A stretch of 20,507 nt of DNA from Acidimicrobiaceae bacterium (GTDB lineage Bacteria; Actinomycetota; Acidimicrobiia; Acidimicrobiales; RAAP-2), in contig JAUTXB010000187.1 in NCBI GenBank assembly GCA_030838245.1, positions 1 through 20,507 on the forward strand, read 5' to 3'. This document shows positions 15,165 through 20,507 of this stretch, piece after piece (positions within the stretch are counted from its first letter, which is position 1; every line of letters begins with the position of its first letter). A program made the translations under genes and the position numbers. Below the pieces are notes generated by a model, which saw nothing but the letters and a program-made list of their open reading frames with translations, ran no database searches and had not been told where the DNA came from.

Positions 15165-15329
15165 GTATGAGTGGAGCGCGGGTCCGATGTCTATCTCGCC
15201 GGCGCGGCACGGTGGTTGATCGGCGAAGAACCAGATGTGCTCCAATGAGGTCGGGATCTGAACACACCGAGAGGGCGCAGCGTCGCCCCGATCGCAGGAT
15301 CTCCATCAACACCGGTGAAGGAGCATCAC

Positions 15330-16589
15330 ATGTTGTCTATTGAGGACCTGCTGGCCAACAAGGAGTGGACGAAATCAGGCAAGGACGGGGAACGTACCGT
15401 CACCTTCTTGCCCGAGCCGCCCCGAGCTACTCGGAAGTACACGGTGATCTCGGCCGACGATCACATTGTCGAACCGCCTCACGTGTTCGAGGGCCGCCTC
15501 CCGAAGAAATTCGCCGATCGCGCTCCCCGGATCGTCGAGAAGGAGGACGGTACCGAGACCTGGGTCTACGACGGCACCGAATTGCCCAACGTGGGGTTCA
15601 ATGCCGTCGTTGGCCGGCCTGTCAGCGAGTGGCGGATGGAGCCCACTCGATTCGATGAGATGCGTCGGGGAGCCTGGGACATACACAAGCGAATCGAAGA
15701 TATGGACCTCAACGGCATCTATGCCTCGTTGAACTTTCCCTCCTTTCTCCCCGGCTTTGCCGGTCAGCGTCTCCAGAAGGTGACCACCGATACCGACCTG
15801 GCCATGGCCGCGGTCCGAGCTTGGAACGATTGGCATCTGGAGGAGTGGGCAGGGTCGTACCCGGATCGGATCATTCCCTGCCAGATCCCGTGGCTCTTGG
15901 ATGCCGAGGTCGGCGCCGCGATGATCCGAGAGAACGCCGAGCGGGGTTTCAAGGCCGTGTCGTTCAGTGAAGAACCGAGTCGCCTGGGATTCCCGACCAT
16001 TCATTCCGGCTACTGGGAACCGTTGTTCCAAGCGTGTGAAGAGACCGGTACCGTGATCAATCTGCACATCGGGTCGTCGGGTTCCTCACCGGCGACGACG
16101 GCTGACGCCCCTCCTGACGTGGCCGGCGTCCTGTTCTTCGCCTACGCCATCTCCGCCGCGGTGGACTGGCTGTTCTCCCTTGCACCGGTTCGCTATCCGG
16201 GCCTCAAGATCTGCCTTTCCGAGGGCGGCATCGGCTGGGTTCCGGCCTTGCTCGATCGACTCGACCACATGAGCTCCTACAGCGAGATGTACGGCACATG
16301 GCAGTCCGACCTGACCCCGTCGGAAGTCCTGGTCCGCAACTTCTGGTTCTGCGCCGTCGAGGATCAGTCGACGTTCGCCCTCCGGGAGCGGATCGGGGTC
16401 GGCAATATCCTCTTGGAGTCCGATTACCCCCACAGCGATTCGACCTGGCCTCATACGCAGCGGGTGATCGACGAAGAGATCGGGGGTCTCCCGGCGGACG
16501 ATATCAAGCGGATGACCTGGGAGAACGCCTCGATCCTCTATCGCCATCCGGTTCCCGAAGCGATCCAGGCCTCGCCCGATGCGTTCTGA
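15330..16589 (+). CDS. Amidohydrolase-2 family (TIM-barrel metal-dependent hydrolase)
   Basis: A 419-aa amidohydrolase of the ACMSD-like amidohydrolase-2 group, which hydrolyses or decarboxylates cyclic and aromatic acids. The opening strand TVISADDHIVEPP contains the D-x-H motif (D43, H45). Later elements are INLHIGSSG (H246), ICLSEGGIGWVPALLDRLD (around 294-312) and ILLESDYPHSDSTWP (D365), in the order expected for this fold. About 40 residues precede the barrel. ATG 15330 is chosen because AAGGAG ends six bases before it; GTG 15315 lies in front of that site. A 14-bp palindrome overlaps its promoter, and the divergent neighbour is an FCD-type GntR gene, so induction by a substrate is likely. 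The reaction is unknown; the ligase and SDR nearby suggest one catabolic pathway. Confidence 0.88.
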   Translation: MLSIEDLLANKEWTKSGKDGERTVTFLPEPPRATRKYTVISADDHIVEPPHVFEGRLPKKFADRAPRIVEKEDGTETWVYDGTELPNVGFNAVVGRPVSEWRMEPTRFDEMRRGAWDIHKRIEDMDLNGIYASLNFPSFLPGFAGQRLQKVTTDTDLAMAAVRAWNDWHLEEWAGSYPDRIIPCQIPWLLDAEVGAAMIRENAERGFKAVSFSEEPSRLGFPTIHSGYWEPLFQACEETGTVINLHIGSSGSSPATTADAPPDVAGVLFFAYAISAAVDWLFSLAPVRYPGLKICLSEGGIGWVPALLDRLDHMSSYSEMYGTWQSDLTPSEVLVRNFWFCAVEDQSTFALRERIGVGNILLESDYPHSDSTWPHTQRVIDEEIGGLPADDIKRMTWENASILYRHPVPEAIQASPDAF

Positions 16590-16691
16590 CCCTTCCCAGC
16601 CGGAACCGTTGCCCCCGACCAGGCGGCGCGGCGCTCGACTGCTTCTTTGATCAATTCCAGGTGTGATGAGTCGTACCCCTGGATCGGGTCC
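16590..16691. terminator. Convergent gap with a weak inverted repeat
   Basis: The gap lies between the ends of the amidohydrolase (plus) and SDR (minus) genes. TCCAGG (16656-16661) pairs with CCTGGA (16678-16683) over a 16-base loop. No T-run follows on either strand. It may serve both genes as a weak terminator, but the evidence is slight. Confidence 0.2.
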
Positions 16692-17522
16692 CTACGGCTT
16701 CATGGCTGAGAGCCCCAGCCCGACCTCGAGCGTCGTCCCGGTGGTGAATCCCTCGTCGGCGGCGAGATAGAGGACGGCTCGGGAGACGGCGTCGGGCGGG
16801 AGCCACGGAATCCCGAGCGGGTTCAATGCTGCGAACGCCGGGCGCACGTCCTCTTCGGTGGGCTGTTCCAGGTCGGGCCGGAAGACCCGGTACCACGTGT
16901 CGTTGTGGATCATGGGCGTACTGGTCGTCGAGGGACAGACCACGTTGGCCGTGACGCCGTGGGGGGCCAGCTCCAGGGCTACTGACTTGACCATGCCGAT
17001 CACCCCGAACTTGGACGCGCTGTAGTGGGCCAAATTCTGATTGCCGGCCCGACCCGACATGGACGAGGTGACGATGATCCGTCCGGACCGACGCGACTTC
17101 ATGTGAGGCGTGACCGCCTGGACGGTGTGGAAGGTACCGGTCAGGTTTGTCCCGATCATGTCCTCCCACTGCTGGTCGGTGAGATCTTCGAAGGGGCTGA
17201 AGGCGCACACCGCGGCGTTGGCCACCACGATGTCCACCTGGCCGAACGCCTCGATGGTGGTGCGCACGGCGCGGTCCATGTCAGCTCGGCTGCGGATATC
17301 GGCGACCTGTGAAAGGCATCGGCCTCCGGCCTCGGTCACCAACCGGACCGTCTCGGCCAGGTCCTCTTCGGTGGCCAACGGGTAGGGCACCGTGGGTACC
17401 TTCGCCGGGACATCGCAGACGGCCACGGCGGCACCCTCGGCGGCCAACGCCAGGGCATGGGCTCGGCCTTGTCCTCGGCCTGCCCCGGTGACGAGGGCCA
17501 CCTTTCCTTCCAATTGAGTCAC
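16692..17522 (-). CDS. Mycofactocin-type SDR family oxidoreductase
   Basis: A 276-aa short-chain dehydrogenase. The cofactor motif is TGAGRGQGRAHA (13-24). The catalytic residues are N126 (GTNLTG), S154 (VTSSMSG), Y167 and K171 (YSASK). The insert after strand 2, containing VPYPLATEEDLAETVRLVTEAGGR (46-68), is the hallmark of mycofactocin-coupled SDRs, whose tightly held NAD(H) is recycled by the redox peptide cofactor mycofactocin (known for the family). The open frame extends 52 codons further upstream, but GTG 17522 is preferred: GGAG lies four bases before it, and the fold begins at once (QLEGKVALVTG). The substrate is probably an alcohol or hydroxyacid, not determinable here. It is divergent from the oxidoreductase operon and convergent with the amidohydrolase. 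Confidence 0.92.
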   Translation of the reverse strand: MTQLEGKVALVTGAGRGQGRAHALALAAEGAAVAVCDVPAKVPTVPYPLATEEDLAETVRLVTEAGGRCLSQVADIRSRADMDRAVRTTIEAFGQVDIVVANAAVCAFSPFEDLTDQQWEDMIGTNLTGTFHTVQAVTPHMKSRRSGRIIVTSSMSGRAGNQNLAHYSASKFGVIGMVKSVALELAPHGVTANVVCPSTTSTPMIHNDTWYRVFRPDLEQPTEEDVRPAFAALNPLGIPWLPPDAVSRAVLYLAADEGFTTGTTLEVGLGLSAMKP

Positions 17523-17733
17523 GGATCTCCAATCACCACGCGCTGCCCGCCGGGTCCGACCGAATGAACCATCGGCCTCTATTTCCCAAACATATAAGAA
17601 AAAGTGCTGAAGAGCGGGAGGTCGGGAGCATATGTTGATCGGCCCAGATGCCGGCGCCGCTGCCCGCCTGAAAAACATGCGTTCTGAAAATCCAGACTAG
17701 TGTTCTAGATGTGCTGACGTGGGGTCGGAGCTG
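17523..17733. promoter_or_regulatory. Divergent intergenic region between SDR and 2-oxoacid oxidoreductase genes
   Basis: A 211-base gap driving two units. On the minus strand, an AT-rich stretch (about 17575-17605) reads TTATAT followed by GTTTGGGAAA (17591-17582). TTATAT is a possible -10 for the SDR gene, but without a clear -35. On the plus strand, ACTAGT (17696-17701) and TCTAGA (17704-17709) are two six-base palindromes near the oxidoreductase start, and TAGATG (17707-17712 region) is a poor -10. A GGAG (17727-17730) precedes the gamma-subunit ATG by three bases. Confidence 0.35.
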
Positions 17734-18327
17734 ATGGAGCGTGAGCTGTTGATGACCGGTATCGGCGGTCAGGGAGTACAGCTGGCCGCTCAGGTCCTGG
17801 CCCGGGCGGCGGTGGCCGAAGGCCGTGAGGTGATGCTGTTCGGGAACTACGGCGGCATGATGCGCGGGGGCAACACCGACGCCACGTTGGTGGTGGGCGA
17901 CGGCCCCATCGAGACCCCGCCGACCATTGCCCACGCCTGGTCGGCGATCGTCATGCATCACGAGTACTGGGAGCCGCTCCATCGGCGCCTGACTCCCGGC
18001 TCGGTGGTGTTCGTGAACACCACCGTCTTCGAGGGCGATGTCGACTGGTCGCCCTTCGTCCTGGTGGAGGTCCCCGCCACCGACCTGGCCGTCGACGCGG
18101 GGAACGTCCAGGCGGCGTCCATGGTCATGACCGGGGCCTATGCCGCTGCCACCGGCCTAGTCGGGCTCGGCTCGTTGATCGACGCGGTGGAGCGGTCTCT
18201 TCCTTCCTATCGAGCGCAGCACCGCGCCCTCAACGCTGCCGCGCTGGAGGCCGGTCATGCCTCGGTGACGGCCAGCATGGCGCCGGCCTGGGACGCCGCG
18301 CCCGCCACCTCGGGCGCGAAGGCATGA
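17734..18327 (+). CDS. 2-oxoacid:ferredoxin oxidoreductase, gamma subunit
   Basis: A 197-aa gamma subunit of the pyruvate/2-oxoacid:ferredoxin oxidoreductase family, which in the four-subunit enzymes helps bind CoA. The family start ERELLMTGIGGQGVQLAAQVLARAA is clear, followed by NYGGMMRGGNTDATLVVGD and the C-terminal segment VQAASMVMTGAYAAATGLV. GTG 17719 is also open in frame, but ATG 17734 matches the family N terminus and has GGAG three bases before it, a rather short spacing. The last 25 residues are Ala-rich and probably disordered. It is the first gene of a four-gene operon; its stop overlaps the ferredoxin start as ATGA. Confidence 0.92.
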   Translation: MERELLMTGIGGQGVQLAAQVLARAAVAEGREVMLFGNYGGMMRGGNTDATLVVGDGPIETPPTIAHAWSAIVMHHEYWEPLHRRLTPGSVVFVNTTVFEGDVDWSPFVLVEVPATDLAVDAGNVQAASMVMTGAYAAATGLVGLGSLIDAVERSLPSYRAQHRALNAAALEAGHASVTASMAPAWDAAPATSGAKA

Positions 18328-18632
18328 CGCCGCCCGAGGTGGTGGTCAGTCGAGGCACGTTGGTCATCGACGTCGACGCCTGCAAGGGCTGCGATCTGTG
18401 CATCGACGCCTGTCCACCCGGCGTGCTGGTCATGACCACTCACCAGGTCAACTCCCGGGGTTACCGCTATCCCGAGCTGATGCCTGGCTGCACGGGGTGC
18501 AAGGCCTGCTCCCAGGTCTGTCCCGACTTCGTCTTCCAGGTCTACAAGTACGAAACACCGGTCCGAAACGAGGTGGTCACCCCACCCGATCGGGACGTGG
18601 ACGGGGAACGCACACCAAGAGGCGGGTCATGA
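18324..18632 (+). CDS. 2-oxoacid:ferredoxin oxidoreductase, delta subunit (2[4Fe-4S] ferredoxin)
   Basis: A 102-aa ferredoxin-like subunit that carries electrons from the catalytic cluster to external ferredoxin. Two complete cluster motifs are present. CKGCDLCIDACP supplies C20, C23, C26 and C30. CTGCKACSQVCP supplies C56, C59, C62 and C66. The spacer between them (about 31-55) is that of archaeal-type delta subunits. The acidic, Pro-rich tail (79-102) is not conserved-looking. Both ends overlap neighbouring genes by four bases (ATGA), so its output is tied to gamma and alpha. Confidence 0.93.
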   Translation: MTPPEVVVSRGTLVIDVDACKGCDLCIDACPPGVLVMTTHQVNSRGYRYPELMPGCTGCKACSQVCPDFVFQVYKYETPVRNEVVTPPDRDVDGERTPRGGS

Positions 18633-19765
18633 CCCGGGTCCTCATGGAGGGCTCGGAGGCCATCGCCGAGGCGATGGTGGCCGCCGGCTGTCGCTTCTTT
18701 GCCGGGTATCCCATGACCCCATTCACCGAGGTGCTCGAGCACATGGCCCGCAAGCTCCCAGCCCATGGCGGGGTCTGCATGAATGCCGAGAGCGAGCTCG
18801 AGGCAGTAGGGATGGCCTGGGGGGCCGCGGCCACCGGTACCAAAGCGGCCACCGGGTCGGTGGGCCAGGGGCTCTCGCTCATGCAGGAGTCACTGTCCGA
18901 GATCACCTTGGCTCGCATCCCGCTGGTCGTGCTCAACATGGCCCGCGGTCAGAGCGACTATTACCAGGCGACCAGGGGCGGCGGCCATGGCGACTACCGG
19001 CACCTGGTGCTCGCTCCCATGGATGCACCCGAGGCGGTGGAGCTGGTGCAGCTGGCCTTCCATTGGGCCGAGAAATGGCGCAACCCGGTCCTGGTGTTCG
19101 GTGACTACTACCTGGCCCACGTGTACCAGTCGGTGGACGTCCAACCGCTCGACTTCGGCCCGCTCCCGGATCGGTCGTGGGCTCTCGACGGGACCTCGGG
19201 CGGCTCGGGTCGGGCCAAGCTCTTGTCGCCGCTCGGAGCCGTGAAGCAACGCGACGACGTGGGCTACGACCTTCAGGACTACTACCTCCGCCGCGCCGCG
19301 GAGACGGCGGCCATGGTGGAGGGCGAACCGCCGTTGGTGGAGACGGGCTACCTGGAAGGTGCCGAGGTGGTGGTGGTGGCCTACGGGACACCGGGCAAGT
19401 ACGTGCGCTTCGCCGTCCAGGCCATGCGAGCCGACGGACTCCCCGTTGGGTTCGTCCGGCCCATTACGTTGTTCCCGTTCCCGACCGAGGCGGTGGCCGC
19501 TGCCTCGGCCCAGGCGCGGGCGGTGGCTGTGTACGAGAACAGCGTGGGCCAGATGGTCGATGATGTCCGGCTGGCCGTCCTGGGCCGAGCGCCAGTGCAC
19601 TTCATCGGGGGTCTCACTCTGGATAGCTCGGGGTTCGGCATCGGACCGGACAACGATGTGGCCGTCATCCGGTCTCGCATCGAAGCCGTGCTCGCCGCGG
19701 CATCAGCCGACGTCGCCAACTCGGTTGGACGACCCGGGGCCATCAGAGAGGGAGCGATCCCATGA
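18629..19765 (+). CDS. 2-oxoacid:ferredoxin oxidoreductase, alpha subunit (VOR-like)
   Basis: A 378-aa alpha subunit carrying the pyrimidine-binding domain for thiamine diphosphate. Visible features are the substrate-loop motif GYPMTPFTE (26-34), the cofactor-activating Glu region NAESELEAVGMA (52-63), and TGSVGQGLSLMQE (75-87). QSDYYQATRGGGHGDYR (108-124) resembles branched-chain 2-oxoacid (VorB-type) enzymes. A second domain (about 245-340) contains PITLFPFPTEAV and YENSVGQM. The Gly-Pro-rich loop that usually follows the Arg-Gly of this region is missing (MARG runs straight into QSDYY). The open frame extends upstream, but ATG 18629 overlaps the ferredoxin stop as ATGA and matches the family N terminus. 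It oxidatively decarboxylates a 2-oxoacid to acyl-CoA together with beta. The substrate is uncertain: 3-methyl-2-oxobutanoate, 2-oxoglutarate or pyruvate. Confidence 0.92.
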   Translation: MTRVLMEGSEAIAEAMVAAGCRFFAGYPMTPFTEVLEHMARKLPAHGGVCMNAESELEAVGMAWGAAATGTKAATGSVGQGLSLMQESLSEITLARIPLVVLNMARGQSDYYQATRGGGHGDYRHLVLAPMDAPEAVELVQLAFHWAEKWRNPVLVFGDYYLAHVYQSVDVQPLDFGPLPDRSWALDGTSGGSGRAKLLSPLGAVKQRDDVGYDLQDYYLRRAAETAAMVEGEPPLVETGYLEGAEVVVVAYGTPGKYVRFAVQAMRADGLPVGFVRPITLFPFPTEAVAAASAQARAVAVYENSVGQMVDDVRLAVLGRAPVHFIGGLTLDSSGFGIGPDNDVAVIRSRIEAVLAAASADVANSVGRPGAIREGAIP

Positions 19766-20507
19766 ACACCGACAGCCAGGTGACCATCATCCCCACGCGG
19801 CGACCACCCGAGCAGCCGGCCCGCCTGGTGGACGACTTCACTCCCGATCTCATCGACGTCGGGGCGCACCATCTGTGCCCCGGGTGCGGTGAGCCCGTAG
19901 CTATGCGTTCCATCCTCGAAGCGGTGGCCGACCTCGGGGCCGTGCAGCGAGCCATTGCCGTGTTCGGCATCGGCTGTTACACGGCGTTCTCCAACAACCT
20001 CGACTGCGAGGTGCTCCAGGCCCTGCACGGGAGGGCACCCTCCCTGGCCACAGGGGTGAAGCGGGCCAAGCCGAACTTGCTGGCCTTCACCATCCAAGGC
20101 GACGGGGACATGGTCAACGAGGGTCTCCAAGAGGTGATCCACGCCGCAGCACGGGGTGAGAACATCACCTGCTTCATGCTCAACAACGGAGTGTTCGGGG
20201 AAACCGGAGGCCATCTCACTGCGACCACGGTCCTGGGCCAGCGGACCAAGAACACCCTCGAGGGTCGCAACGCCAAAGACCATGGGTACCCCATCCTGGT
20301 CAGCAATCTGTTGGCCCAGCTCCAAGGAGCTACCTACGTAGCCCGCGCTGCGGTCAACAACGCCGGCAATGTGGCCAAGGCCAAGCGCATGATCACTCGG
20401 GCGCTCGAAGTACAGCTCCAAGGAGGTGGGTTCTCCTTCGTGGAGATCCTGACCATGTGCCCGACTGGTTGGTTCATCGAGACCGCGGAGGCTCCCGATT
20501 ACCTCTC
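19762..20507 (+). CDS. 2-oxoacid:ferredoxin oxidoreductase, beta subunit (3'-partial)
   Basis: The first 248 codons of a beta subunit; the reading frame is open to the window's end. It binds the diphosphate end of thiamine diphosphate and one [4Fe-4S] cluster. Candidate cluster cysteines are C39 and C42 (CPGCGE), C72 (GIGCYT) and C233 (CPTGW). The thiamine/Mg motif is GDGDMVNEG (113-121) with LNNGVFGETGG (140-150), as in VOR and KOR beta subunits. ATG 19762 overlaps the alpha stop as ATGA, with a weak GAGAGGGAG upstream. Little is missing if the protein has the usual length of about 280-330 aa. Confidence 0.93.
   Translation, partial: MNTDSQVTIIPTRRPPEQPARLVDDFTPDLIDVGAHHLCPGCGEPVAMRSILEAVADLGAVQRAIAVFGIGCYTAFSNNLDCEVLQALHGRAPSLATGVKRAKPNLLAFTIQGDGDMVNEGLQEVIHAAARGENITCFMLNNGVFGETGGHLTATTVLGQRTKNTLEGRNAKDHGYPILVSNLLAQLQGATYVARAAVNNAGNVAKAKRMITRALEVQLQGGGFSFVEILTMCPTGWFIETAEAPDYL

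Noticed and set aside
15167..15343. 58-codon open frame in the amidohydrolase leader, overlapping its start, possibly leaderless
   Set aside because: ATG 15167 lies right where transcription might start, which is tempting. However, its third codon positions are only about half G/C and it uses rare codons such as AGA and CTA, unlike all real genes here. Ribosome profiling would be needed to revive it.
17696..17709. ACTAGT and TCTAGA palindromes as an operator for the oxidoreductase operon
   Set aside because: Two different six-base self-complementary words close together are expected by chance and have no matching second site, so they are noted only within the intergenic entry.
2..20507. tRNA, rRNA, CRISPR arrays, insertion sequences, toxin-antitoxin or phage structural genes
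   Set aside because: Looked for on both strands by eye; no cloverleaf, regular repeat-spacer pattern, transposase motif or phage protein was recognised.

Overview
This window is high-GC, densely packed bacterial DNA. Its gene content points to an actinomycete, most plausibly of the class Acidimicrobiia. The main clues are a mycofactocin-type short-chain dehydrogenase, a FadR/FCD-type GntR regulator next to an AMP-forming ligase and an amidohydrolase-2 protein, GTG and TTG starts, and an actinobacterial-type winged-helix-like protein. The taxonomic call is an inference from gene families. No rRNA, tRNA, CRISPR array, insertion sequence or integrase was seen.

Layout. Bases 1-1594 hold an M17 leucyl aminopeptidase (pepA, +). 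Bases 1622-4178 hold a small minus-strand module: a small DNA-binding-like protein followed by a RepA/AAA_25-type ATPase. Its non-coding DNA is rich in inverted and direct repeats, and it resembles the replication-control part of a plasmid or integrated element without a recombinase. Bases 4179-9288 (minus) form a tight four-gene unit, read in the order N-acyl-D-amino-acid deacylase-family amidohydrolase, NTF2/SnoaL-like protein, TldD, TldE. The last two junctions overlap (TGATG and ATGA), so translation is probably coupled. Bases 9470-11029 (+) encode a CYTH-CHAD polyphosphate-type protein, ending tail to tail with a nitroreductase (11033-11632, minus). A possible frameshifted gene remnant lies at 11656-11740.

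Bases 11753-17522 look like a catabolic neighbourhood: an unrecognised 179-aa protein (minus), a divergent AMP-dependent acyl-CoA synthetase/ligase (+), an FCD-type GntR regulator (minus), a divergent amidohydrolase-2 protein (+), and a mycofactocin-type SDR (minus). The amidohydrolase has a recognisable promoter whose -10 is overlapped by a 14-bp palindrome. A similar GTTT-purine box sits in the AT-rich upstream DNA of the ligase and the SDR, so the GntR protein may control all three. The substrate cannot be read from the sequence.

Bases 17734-20507 (+) encode a four-subunit 2-oxoacid:ferredoxin oxidoreductase in the order gamma, delta (ferredoxin), alpha, beta. All three junctions are ATGA overlaps, and beta runs off the window. 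The alpha subunit looks closest to branched-chain 2-oxoacid (VOR-type) enzymes but lacks a loop usual in that family.

The observations most worth following up are the ATPase/palindrome module, the D-aminoacylase-TldDE operon, the candidate GntR regulon, and the four-subunit oxidoreductase.
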